From assembly GCA_012317185.1 (NCBI GenBank), contig CP048838.1, positions 4,654,907 through 4,718,906 on the forward strand: a stretch of DNA of 64,000 nt. The letters are read 5' to 3'. A program made the position numbers and the translations under genes. A model generated the notes under the pieces. It saw only the letters and a list, made by a program, of their open reading frames with translations, had not been told where the DNA came from and ran no database searches. Each line of letters begins with the position of its first letter. The first letter of the stretch is position 1. Origin of the DNA: [Clostridium] innocuum (GTDB lineage Bacteria > Bacillota_I > Bacilli_A > Erysipelotrichales > Erysipelotrichaceae). Below are positions 1 through 7,973 of this stretch, piece by piece.

Positions 1-290
1 GTTATGTCGGCAATACCGGCAAGCTGATGATTTACAGCGGTATCTACCCAAACAAACCCGTACAGCTGGATGCCCACTGGATTCATAAGGGCAGTATTCA
101 GATTCTGGGAACTGCAAATTCCAACGACCGCGACTTTATGCGTGCTGCAGTCATGATTTCAGAAGGTATTCTGGATGTAAAGCCCTTTATCAGCAATGTC
201 TTTGCTGTGGAAAACGCACAGCAGGCGCTGGAGTCATCCTGCCAGGGAAACACGTTTCGTAATATTATCACATTCGACGAACAGTCATAA
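1..290 (+). CDS. Zn-dependent dehydrogenase, C-terminal fragment (starts before window)
   Basis: The frame is open from base 3 and ends with TAA at 288-290, so only about the last 95 residues of a medium-chain dehydrogenase/reductase are present. The segment includes the GILDVKPFI stretch, which closely resembles GIIDVKPLI in the complete dehydrogenases at 42167-43210 and 48426-49469. The metal and cofactor sites lie outside the window. It ends 10 bases before the aldolase start, with GGAGG between them, so the two genes form an operon. Substrate unknown, probably a polyol or polyol phosphate. Confidence 0.8.
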   Translation, partial: YVGNTGKLMIYSGIYPNKPVQLDAHWIHKGSIQILGTANSNDRDFMRAAVMISEGILDVKPFISNVFAVENAQQALESSCQGNTFRNIITFDEQS

Positions 291-300
291 GGAGGAAAAA

Positions 301-1170
301 ATGCTGGTTACTACAAAAGAACTGCTCTGTGTCGCAAATGCAGAGAATAAGGCGATTGGAGCCTTTAACATCACCGGTCTGGAAACGCTGCAGGCTGTAT
401 TGCAGGCAGCTGAAAGCAGAAAAGAACCTGTGATTCTGCAATTTGCACAGGTTCATGAGGAGGAACAAATTATTAGTCTGAATATCATCGGCCCTATTAT
501 GGTCATGATGGCTGATCAGGCAACGATTCCGGTTGCCGTACATCTCGACCATGGTGTAGATCTTCATATTCTGAAAAAAGCACTGGACATGGGATTTACC
601 TCAATCATGTTCGACGGTTCCTCGCTGCCCTATGGAGAAAATATCGCATATACAAGGATGGCTGTCAGTATGGCGCAGGAATACGGAGCCAGTGTGGAGG
701 CGGAAATCGGTCAGATGGCTGGGATTACCCTCAACGATCGGAAAATAACAGAAAACCGCAAGGTGGATCGAAGGATGTTTACCGATCCTCTGATTGCACA
801 GGATTTTGTAGAAAAGACCGGTGTTGACTGCCTGGCATGTGCATTTGGCACCGTGCACGGACTATACACGACGAAGCCCTGTCTGGACTATGATCTGGTA
901 AAGGAGCTGGATGCGGCAATCGGTGTCCCCATTGTTATGCATGGCGGCAGCGGTGTCAGCGAGGCAGATTATGATATCGTGATTGAAAACGGTGTACGCA
1001 AGGTCAACTACTATACCTATATGGCGAAAAGCGGAGGGGAAGCAGCGAGAGCATATGCATCTGCTTCTGATATTGTTTACTTCCATGATATAGCAAATAC
1101 GGCAATAGCGGCAATGCGCAGTAATGTGGAGGAAGCACTCCGCATCTTTGCGCACCACAGGGAGGACTGA
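301..1170 (+). CDS. Class II fructose-bisphosphate aldolase family protein
   Basis: A 289-residue class II (zinc) aldolase of the fructose/tagatose-bisphosphate type, expected to cleave a ketose (bis)phosphate to dihydroxyacetone phosphate and an aldehyde. Metal and catalytic positions are visible: HLDHG (D83, H84), the AEIG segment near 134-137, TVHG (H186) and VMHGGSG (H214). The start at 301 is chosen because GGAGGAAAAA lies directly before it; an upstream in-frame start at 196 would overlap the previous gene. It sits between two Zn-dehydrogenases, which suggests oxidation followed by aldol cleavage. It closely resembles the aldolase at 41210-42064. Exact substrate not determinable. Confidence 0.9.
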   Translation: MLVTTKELLCVANAENKAIGAFNITGLETLQAVLQAAESRKEPVILQFAQVHEEEQIISLNIIGPIMVMMADQATIPVAVHLDHGVDLHILKKALDMGFTSIMFDGSSLPYGENIAYTRMAVSMAQEYGASVEAEIGQMAGITLNDRKITENRKVDRRMFTDPLIAQDFVEKTGVDCLACAFGTVHGLYTTKPCLDYDLVKELDAAIGVPIVMHGGSGVSEADYDIVIENGVRKVNYYTYMAKSGGEAARAYASASDIVYFHDIANTAIAAMRSNVEEALRIFAHHRED

Positions 1171-1171
1171 T

Positions 1172-2194
1172 ATGAAAGCAGCTGTATATTTTGGACGCCA
1201 TGATGTCCGAATCACTGATTTCAAAGAACCGCCTTTAACTGATACAGGCGTTAAGATTGCTGTTTCCTACTGCGGGCTGTGCGGTACCGATTTACACAAA
1301 TATGATGGAAAGGGTGGGTCACGTCCTGTGATTCCTCCTGTTGTACTTGGTCATGAGGCGAGCGGTGTGATTGTGGAAACAGGAAAAAGTGTGAGTAAAT
1401 TTCAGGTTGGTGAGCGCGTCTGCGTTGACCCTAACTGGAGCTGTGGCCATTGTGCCTGCTGTCAGGAGGGAATGACACACATGTGTGAGAATAGTCGTGG
1501 AGTTGTGAAAGGCTTTGCACAGTACATCTGTCCTCCGCAGGAAAATGTATATCCGATTCCGGATTCGCTGTCTCTTAAGCATGCAGCGCTCGCTGAACCG
1601 CTATCATGCTGTCTGCACGGCATGGATTTGCTGGATGTACATCTTGGAGATCATGTTCTCATCGTGGGTATGGGGGCAATCGGTTCCATGATGGTACAGC
1701 TGTGCCGTCTTGCAGGAGCTGCCCATATCGTTGTAGTAGAGCCACAGCGTGAAAAAAAAGAGCTGGCGGTAAAGCTTGGCGCAACCATGTTTTTATCACC
1801 CGATGATGATGTTATCGGTATCCTGCAGCAGGAACAGCTTCATATAAGCAGGGTCATGGAATGTGTGGGATTAAAAGCAACCATCGAAGATGCCTTCCGA
1901 TATGCAGGAAAATGTGCAACTGTCGTGCTGTTTGGTTTAGGTGATCCACAGCATCCGGCTGTTTTTGATCAGTACAGTGCGTTCCAAAAGGAGCTTACCA
2001 TTAAAACAAGCTTTGTCAATCCGCATACAACTCAGCGTGCAATCAATCTGTTGTCCACAAAAGCCATAGACTGTGATGCCATCATAAGCCGAATTATGCC
2101 GCTAGAGGATGTTGTGGAGGAGCTGCGGACACAGGAGTGGTTCCGCAAGGGAAAGGTCATTGTAAAAATCGGCGGGGATATGGAAGAACGCTGA
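1172..2194 (+). CDS. Zn-dependent alcohol/polyol dehydrogenase (MDR family)
   Basis: A 340-residue medium-chain dehydrogenase related to sorbitol, threonine and butanediol dehydrogenases. The catalytic zinc site is seen in CGLCGTD (C37) and GHE (H61, E62). A structural-zinc lobe has four cysteines at about 91, 94, 97 and 105. A nucleotide-binding glycine motif (VGMGAIG) lies near 170-180. The start at 1172 follows GGGAGGA, and its first base is two bases after the aldolase stop, so translation is probably coupled. It is the last gene of the operon, with a terminator at 2266-2300. It probably oxidises a sugar alcohol or its phosphate with NAD(P). Confidence 0.88.
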   Translation: MKAAVYFGRHDVRITDFKEPPLTDTGVKIAVSYCGLCGTDLHKYDGKGGSRPVIPPVVLGHEASGVIVETGKSVSKFQVGERVCVDPNWSCGHCACCQEGMTHMCENSRGVVKGFAQYICPPQENVYPIPDSLSLKHAALAEPLSCCLHGMDLLDVHLGDHVLIVGMGAIGSMMVQLCRLAGAAHIVVVEPQREKKELAVKLGATMFLSPDDDVIGILQQEQLHISRVMECVGLKATIEDAFRYAGKCATVVLFGLGDPQHPAVFDQYSAFQKELTIKTSFVNPHTTQRAINLLSTKAIDCDAIISRIMPLEDVVEELRTQEWFRKGKVIVKIGGDMEER

Positions 2195-2265
2195 CAAGAC
2201 CTCGTTTAGCAATGTTTCTATCTTTTTGAGGTGACAGCTGAGAATTTCCATTGTAATCTAACGCA

Positions 2266-2300
2266 TAAAAACATGGCTTCTTAAAGGGGCCATGTTTTTT
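2266..2300 (+). terminator. Rho-independent terminator after the aldolase/dehydrogenase operon
   Basis: AAAACATGGC pairs with GCCATGTTTTT around a short loop and is followed by a T run. It closes the plus-strand operon. The stem and the bases after it (TTTTTTCTATGCTAT) resemble the hairpin at 12624-12658. Confidence 0.8.
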
Positions 2301-2304
2301 TCTA

Positions 2305-2665
2305 TGCTATTCTCCATTAGTCGAAGGGCTATACTCTGTAAAAATTATCCGGTTAAGCTGTGATACACTTTTCTGACACCTCTGCGGCTTATTCCGGTAA
2401 ACGAACCCTTACTGAATTATCACAGGAACCGCTTTCTCATTGTTAATAACCGCATAGTGAAATCCATAATGCTTGCATAGCCCGTTCCTGCAGCATGAAA
2501 TTGTGCAGCGTGAGTAGCTTTCCTCAGCTGAATCCTATACTTTTTCAGACATGTGCGATATATAGCATGCGCTTCAGCTTTCATCAGTTATGCTTCGATT
2601 TCATGAAAGATATCCGGGAACGAAGCCAAGCAGTAAGCTATTGCCTTTTTACGATACAGTATGCT
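2305..2665. other. Gene-free stretch between convergent operons
   Basis: About 360 bases without a convincing gene. A 79-codon open frame crosses into the IIA gene on the opposite strand, lacks a good ribosome-binding site and resembles nothing I know. The minus strand gives short, stop-interrupted pieces, so decayed coding sequence is possible but unproven. Confidence 0.4.
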
Positions 2666-2669
2666 TTCA

Positions 2670-3122
2670 TCAGCTCTCCGGTTTCCATTTATCTACAAAC
2701 ACTTTTTTTAATTGCTGCAGCTTTAGTTTTCTGATATCCGACTGAAATTCTTTATCCTGAAACAGATTTATCGTATTTTGCAAAGCACGAAGCTGAACTG
2801 CACCGTCCATCACCGCCAAATTCAAAACAAAATCTACCGGAAGCTCTTCCTGTGTATTATCCATTCGATGAAAGGATACCGGTGTTGCCAATCTTAATAA
2901 ACAAATACCATTCTTATGTATGCTGCAGCAGGACTCCGCATGGGGTATTGCCACCGGCACCAGTGTTGCTAATCCGGTAGGATACATTTGCTCCCTTTTA
3001 ATACAATTCTGATAAAAGTCAGCTTCCACACACCCGTTCTTATATAACTCATCAGCAGTCATCTGAATAGCCTCTTTCCATGAAACAGGATTCCCTTCTA
3101 TTACATAAATGTTGTCTACCAT
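2670..3122 (-). CDS. gatA: PTS IIA component, galactitol/fructose class
   Basis: A 150-residue EIIA of the fructose-mannitol fold. It carries a phosphoryl group from HPr to the IIB subunit. The phospho-histidine is in AIPHAES (H61). It is the last gene of the hexitol operon, 13 bases after the dehydrogenase gene. With the GatB-like (7486-7812) and GatC-like (6154-7434) proteins it completes a split galactitol-class permease. The symbol indicates the family; substrate assignment to galactitol is not proven. Confidence 0.82.
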   Translation of the reverse strand: MVDNIYVIEGNPVSWKEAIQMTADELYKNGCVEADFYQNCIKREQMYPTGLATLVPVAIPHAESCCSIHKNGICLLRLATPVSFHRMDNTQEELPVDFVLNLAVMDGAVQLRALQNTINLFQDKEFQSDIRKLKLQQLKKVFVDKWKPES

Positions 3123-3135
3123 ACCCGTCTTCCCT

Positions 3136-4293
3136 TCATATAATCAGCTTTGAAACCTTCTGATATACATATATCCCTGCTTCATCCTTATACCACATTT
3201 CATGCAGCTTTTGCAATAATTCCTCTTTTGAAATCTTTCTCATTTCTTTTTCATACTGGGCTATCTTAGCGATAAAGGCAATACCTATATCCAAATTCGC
3301 AGCAGGATCGCTTTTCCATAACAGAATGATCGGTTTCACAAAGCGCTCATTTAATTCCAGCTTGCGCAGCATATTTCTCGCTATATTTGATAGGTCACGG
3401 CTTTGCTCGGCCAGCTCATTATGTGGAAAATGTTTACAGACAGGTCGGTTTAAACCCAGTCTTTTTTCATATATGTCCGACCATTTCCGAACATAACCTT
3501 CCGATAAACCATATCCGACTACCAGACTTCGTCTGACAAGATCCATATACGGGAGAACAGCATCCCGTACATCAGAATTCAACGTAGCTTCTTCAAAGCT
3601 TCTGCATTGATACAGAATTCCTGTAAATGCGATAGCATCGGACAATGTATTTAACAGGAATCTCTTGCGGGCAAAAATAGAATCTATATGATCGACTGCC
3701 GGAATAAATTCGATACCGGTATCCTCTACCACCCTCTTATCAACTGCGATTTCCTTAAATTCCGTAGTTACAACCTCCAGAATATCTTTTGGATTTTTTC
3801 CGCATCCCCGATCAACCATCGTATCCGGTATTCGGATTTTCATCAGATTATCACGTTGTTCCTTGCTATGCGCACATTTCATTAACAGACCTTGAAAATA
3901 TGCAGAGGCCGATGCAATATTCTCACATAGTAAAATCATATTGTTATCCGCATCTGCTGTATTCCAGACATCCGCAATTATCTCGGCTACATGAATTAAA
4001 TTTTCCTGTATGACAGAGGTTGTCACAGTGTCGATTTCTTCACGAAGCAATCTCTTTATCTCGTCCATTTCGTTATTCATGGATAAAACCCTGTGGACAG
4101 TGATTTCCTGATGCTGATCATTCGCTTCTGCATCAACACAATGCAGTCTATACGTATTATTATTTTTCTTTATCGCATCCATCAAGGCTTCATTCGTATC
4201 TGCAATATAAACCTCGCAGCCGCTATGAACCAAACTGTATATCGTCAGTCCCCTTCCCAGAGCACCGACTCCAAAATGAAGTACTTTTTTCAT
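3136..4293 (-). CDS. mtlD: Mannitol-1-phosphate 5-dehydrogenase-like protein
   Basis: A 385-residue member of the mannitol dehydrogenase (long-chain, zinc-independent) family. It has an N-terminal Rossmann motif, HFGVGALGRG at about 6-15, as in MtlD. A lysine-containing helical segment, including RKRFLLNTLSDA near 215, fits the catalytic C-terminal domain. It probably oxidises a hexitol phosphate made by the neighbouring PTS to fructose-6-phosphate (or a related ketose phosphate) with NAD. It begins 8 bases after the isomerase gene, in the same operon. Similar enzymes use other alditol phosphates, so mannitol-1-phosphate is a guess. Confidence 0.8.
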   Translation of the reverse strand: MKKVLHFGVGALGRGLTIYSLVHSGCEVYIADTNEALMDAIKKNNNTYRLHCVDAEANDQHQEITVHRVLSMNNEMDEIKRLLREEIDTVTTSVIQENLIHVAEIIADVWNTADADNNMILLCENIASASAYFQGLLMKCAHSKEQRDNLMKIRIPDTMVDRGCGKNPKDILEVVTTEFKEIAVDKRVVEDTGIEFIPAVDHIDSIFARKRFLLNTLSDAIAFTGILYQCRSFEEATLNSDVRDAVLPYMDLVRRSLVVGYGLSEGYVRKWSDIYEKRLGLNRPVCKHFPHNELAEQSRDLSNIARNMLRKLELNERFVKPIILLWKSDPAANLDIGIAFIAKIAQYEKEMRKISKEELLQKLHEMWYKDEAGIYVYQKVSKLII

Positions 4294-4301
4294 AATGCCT
4301 C

Positions 4302-6062
4302 CTATGCCATATGCGGATAAGATACCTTTATTACCGCCAGCTTATCATGCAATGATGCTCCATATGGCCGAAGTATGAATTGGCCTACTGCCGCAGGGAT
4401 AAAGGTTGCTTCCGCATAATGGATGACAAACGGTTCAAAGGTGCCGTCCAAACTTTCAATCAAAGCTTCTTCTCCTTCCACCAGGATCAGAATCTGAATT
4501 GCATCCTCACACTCCAGATGCAGAGCCTTCGTAAACCAGTACCGCTTGATATCCATCGGCTCATAATCAATCGGAGATGTATCATCACACTCCCAGCCAT
4601 CTCCATGTGCAATCTGCGGCTGCTTTGCTATGAGATGATCATATACGAAATCACCTTGAAAATCTTCCTGAATACAATGCTGTCCGTGATCAATATTCAC
4701 CGGACGCGGACGTCCGTCATAGTCCACTCTTCCCCAGTCGAATAATTTAAAGGTTGCATATGTATACTGATCGATTTCCAATACGCAGGTGCCTTCTGCG
4801 GAGCTATGAACAGTTCCACTCGGAATAAAAACATGCTGATGTTTCTTTACAGGGATACGATTCACATATTTCGCAGCATCGAATTCTCCGCTTTCTTCAG
4901 CTTTCTTCAAATCGCTGACCATATCCGCCACCTTCGTACCTTCCTTTAATCCGAGATAAACCGCAGAACGCTCTGTTGTATCCATTATATAATAACTCTC
5001 ATGATGTCCTGCTCGAGCATTGAAAACAGGAATACCATAGGAAGCAGTCGGATGTACTTGCAATGACAGATTACCGCCTTCCCATGTATCCAGATAATTG
5101 ATGGTTAAAGGACAGCGATATCCCCATTTATAATAGATACTCGCACCGAGAATACGCTTTGGTTCATAATACAGCATATCCTGAGCATCAATAGAGAAGA
5201 TGCCGTTTTTTAATTTATAGGTGACCTTCTGCATACTCATATGACCTGTCAGCACCCAGCCGACATTGGGCCAATCCTTACACACACCGAGAACCTTCTG
5301 TGCCCATTTGCCTCCCCATATGGCTTTAGTAAATTGTGGCACCAGCTGAAACGGTCGGGATGAAGCGTGCTTTATCAGCGTTTTTACATCACTATTACGC
5401 AGCATGACGGGGTGATCTGCATCATCTAAGTTCAAAACGTAATCGGCTTTCTGCAAGCAGGCCGTTTTATGCGGGGCAAGAATCGTGTGATCCAAGAATA
5501 TATAGCGCTTCTGCTTTTTCAAAAACTCTTCATCCGCATTCTCTGCTCCCCAGTTATCCCCTCCTGCCGCAAACCGTGTCATAACTGCTTCAAATGTGAA
5601 ATTAGCATACAGTAATACATCCGGATGTTCGCATACGATTCCTGCAGCAACACCATAGATAATAATTAATCCGTCCTGTTTTCTGATTCTGTTTTTCAAA
5701 TCCTCCAGTTTTTCTTTTGAAAAATATTCTTCTGCAGTACCGACAGCAAATGCTCCATACGAACGATCCTGCGGAACAATGAATTTTTCAAATTTTGTGA
5801 ACAGCTCTGCTGCGGATAATAAAGCATCCTCGGTATGAATTATTTCATCCGGCTGCAGATCGGTGATGAGATTATCCAATAGGGCACTCTGATTCACGCC
5901 ATGATAACAGTCTATCACGATAGTCTTCTTCTGCTGCTCCATCTGATTCAACTTTTGTTTTATCTCGTATCCTATTTCATCATAGCTGCTGAAACAATCA
6001 AACTGATTTGCTTCAATATAAGGATGTTGATTAAAGTTTGGCTCTCTTGTATCGTTATACAT
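4302..6062 (-). CDS. Class I mannose-6-phosphate isomerase with extra N-terminal domain
   Basis: A 586-residue protein, almost twice the 317 residues of the isomerase at 10570-11523. Residues about 240-586 form the cupin-type isomerase. Zinc-site features are LQVHP and HHESYYIM, with a later IPSGTVH. Residues 1 to about 230 look like a nucleoside-kinase-like alpha/beta domain whose phosphate loop is degenerate (IDCYHGVNQSALL lacks GKS/GKT). It would interconvert mannose-6-phosphate and fructose-6-phosphate, linking mannose or mannitol metabolism to glycolysis. The N-terminal part could be regulatory or ligand-sensing; that is inference. Long Firmicute isomerases of this kind exist. Confidence 0.82.
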   Translation of the reverse strand: MYNDTREPNFNQHPYIEANQFDCFSSYDEIGYEIKQKLNQMEQQKKTIVIDCYHGVNQSALLDNLITDLQPDEIIHTEDALLSAAELFTKFEKFIVPQDRSYGAFAVGTAEEYFSKEKLEDLKNRIRKQDGLIIIYGVAAGIVCEHPDVLLYANFTFEAVMTRFAAGGDNWGAENADEEFLKKQKRYIFLDHTILAPHKTACLQKADYVLNLDDADHPVMLRNSDVKTLIKHASSRPFQLVPQFTKAIWGGKWAQKVLGVCKDWPNVGWVLTGHMSMQKVTYKLKNGIFSIDAQDMLYYEPKRILGASIYYKWGYRCPLTINYLDTWEGGNLSLQVHPTASYGIPVFNARAGHHESYYIMDTTERSAVYLGLKEGTKVADMVSDLKKAEESGEFDAAKYVNRIPVKKHQHVFIPSGTVHSSAEGTCVLEIDQYTYATFKLFDWGRVDYDGRPRPVNIDHGQHCIQEDFQGDFVYDHLIAKQPQIAHGDGWECDDTSPIDYEPMDIKRYWFTKALHLECEDAIQILILVEGEEALIESLDGTFEPFVIHYAEATFIPAAVGQFILRPYGASLHDKLAVIKVSYPHMA

Positions 6063-6153
6063 ATCATTTTCCTCTTTTCCTCAAGTCTATAAAATCCTCC
6101 TCCATAACCTCCTTACAAAGCTCACGGGTGAAGGAGGATTCTTGATCCCAGTC

Positions 6154-7434
6154 TTAAATTTGTGCGATTCCAAACAGCTGAAGAAGCATACGGACAAAGC
6201 CTGCAAGAATAGAACCACCCTCATCCCAGCATGTCAGTAAAGCTCCGTTGCCTACCGTATCAGCCATAAGTCCTGACTTTTCAATTCCCATAGTGATCGC
6301 CGGCGCCATCCATGTAGCTATATAACTGATTAAAACAAGATACAGCGTAGTACAAATGACACAATGAACCATATTTCCCCTGGCATAAGGTGCAACTCCT
6401 CCCACGATATAAGGCAGGGCTGCCAGTGATGCAATCGGGATGAATCCTACTCCCGGAAGAAGCAGACACAGAACGATCATAATCGGAACCTCAATCACAA
6501 AGGTTGCCATAACGGAAGGATCTCCAAGAAGGGTCGCTGGATCTACTGCAATATATAAATCCCTTCTGCCTTTGAACTTCTTTTTCATCCATGTCATGAT
6601 ACAGGTCGTTACCGGTACAATACCCTCACATACAAATGCCGCCATTTTAGGAAATAAAGCTAGTGTGGCTGCCAGAGTTACAGAGCATTCCAATATTCCT
6701 GTAATATCAAAGCCGGCGCACAAGCCCAGTACAAGACCAATGATTGCCCCAAGCACGATCTGTTCACCGAAAATACCAAACCGGTCCTGAATATCCTCGG
6801 CAGAGAACTTAATCGAATTCAAACCGGGTATTTTATCAATTACCTTCATGACGATACAGGTAAACAGTCCGGCCATAGTTGCGGAAGAAGCAATACAGCA
6901 GACGCCCGGTGTATTGTTGAACTCCTGAAAACGCGGAGCAACAAAGTCGGCCAGCTTCAACAAGATGATCAAAACGATAACCGTTATAATCAGTGACAGA
7001 ACATAATCATCCGTGATAGCATAAGCTATCAGTCCGACAAACAAACCGTGCCATGTATTGTGAATATCCACCCATAGAACCTTTGTCCATCCGAGTCCGA
7101 TCATAATAATATCCAGAACAATGATGCAGGCCAAGGCAGGGAACAGCAGCTCTACATAACCGTAATAAGGGATAGCTCCATATCCGCCATCAATAACATT
7201 CAGCGTGATTCCCAATGTTGAGGCAATTCCTTCAGCGACACCCTGCATTTCCGTAACACAATAATTGATCAATAACGTGATTCCCGCAATACCCACCATA
7301 AAGCAGCAGCATGCTCTTACTGCATTTTTCATACCTCCCCGAAATACCACACACATAAGGCCCATAACAATTCCTGTAAACGCAGCCGTCGGAAGTGATG
7401 TGATAAACGTAACAATCGTTGTGAATATTTCCAT
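6154..7434 (-). CDS. gatC: PTS galactitol-class IIC permease
   Basis: A 426-residue, highly hydrophobic protein with about ten or more membrane segments, of the GatC family. Family-typical features include the early GGYGAIPYYGY loop and the central NNTPGV segment. It forms the membrane channel of the hexitol PTS, phosphorylating the incoming polyol using the IIB at 7486-7812. It lies between IIB and the isomerase gene in one minus-strand operon. A cytosolic, charged loop (MKKKFKGRRD) sits near residue 285. Substrate within the galactitol class (galactitol, arabitol, mannitol-like) is unresolved. Confidence 0.87.
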   Translation of the reverse strand: MEIFTTIVTFITSLPTAAFTGIVMGLMCVVFRGGMKNAVRACCCFMVGIAGITLLINYCVTEMQGVAEGIASTLGITLNVIDGGYGAIPYYGYVELLFPALACIIVLDIIMIGLGWTKVLWVDIHNTWHGLFVGLIAYAITDDYVLSLIITVIVLIILLKLADFVAPRFQEFNNTPGVCCIASSATMAGLFTCIVMKVIDKIPGLNSIKFSAEDIQDRFGIFGEQIVLGAIIGLVLGLCAGFDITGILECSVTLAATLALFPKMAAFVCEGIVPVTTCIMTWMKKKFKGRRDLYIAVDPATLLGDPSVMATFVIEVPIMIVLCLLLPGVGFIPIASLAALPYIVGGVAPYARGNMVHCVICTTLYLVLISYIATWMAPAITMGIEKSGLMADTVGNGALLTCWDEGGSILAGFVRMLLQLFGIAQI

Positions 7435-7485
7435 AAACTTCTCCTCTCGATTTCTAGTTTTTGGTATTTTGTTTTATGATGTATA

Positions 7486-7812
7486 TCAGCTGTTTTCTTT
7501 TTCGATGATTTCCTTCAGGTATGCTTCCACCTCATCAATGCATTTGATTTCATCCTCTTCATTCTGCATAACGAATGCGATTCCATTTACAACCGGAAAC
7601 GCATGCTTCCTTGTATAATTCGTTGAAGATACCAGAATATCAATTTTATCGCTATAACGAGGTACATCATTTATAAGCCCATGCTCTATTTTAATTTGTT
7701 TTTTCACATCCCATCCCCGTTCCTTTAATCCCGATTTCAATCCCTCTGCTGCCATATAAGATGTTAATTTCCCCGCTCCGCAGCATACGAAGATAAAGTA
7801 TTGCTTTTTCAC
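7486..7812 (-). CDS. gatB: PTS IIB component, galactitol class
   Basis: A 108-residue IIB protein. The phosphorylated cysteine is in the N-terminal loop FVCCGAGKLTSY (C10 or C11), following the first beta strand as in GatB. It receives phosphate from the IIA at 2670-3122 and passes it to the polyol bound by IIC. It is the first gene of the operon after the regulator gene; about 160 bases separate them and probably hold the operon promoter. Confidence 0.85.
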   Translation of the reverse strand: MKKQYFIFVCCGAGKLTSYMAAEGLKSGLKERGWDVKKQIKIEHGLINDVPRYSDKIDILVSSTNYTRKHAFPVVNGIAFVMQNEEDEIKCIDEVEAYLKEIIEKENS

Positions 7813-7973
7813 TGTTCGCCAGCTCCTTTCTCTGTAATCATCCGCAACAAAATATCCAAAACATAAGATTCTTCGGCTGTTGAAGCAGTAGCCGTCCTGA
7901 TCTTATAATTTCATTTTACATTCTACGTGATGATCTGCCGCCTTAACTTTTGCCCTAACATTGTGGCATATTC

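Noticed and set aside
2495..2734. 79-residue open frame on the plus strand
   Set aside because: No ribosome-binding site, no recognisable family, and it runs into the IIA gene on the other strand.
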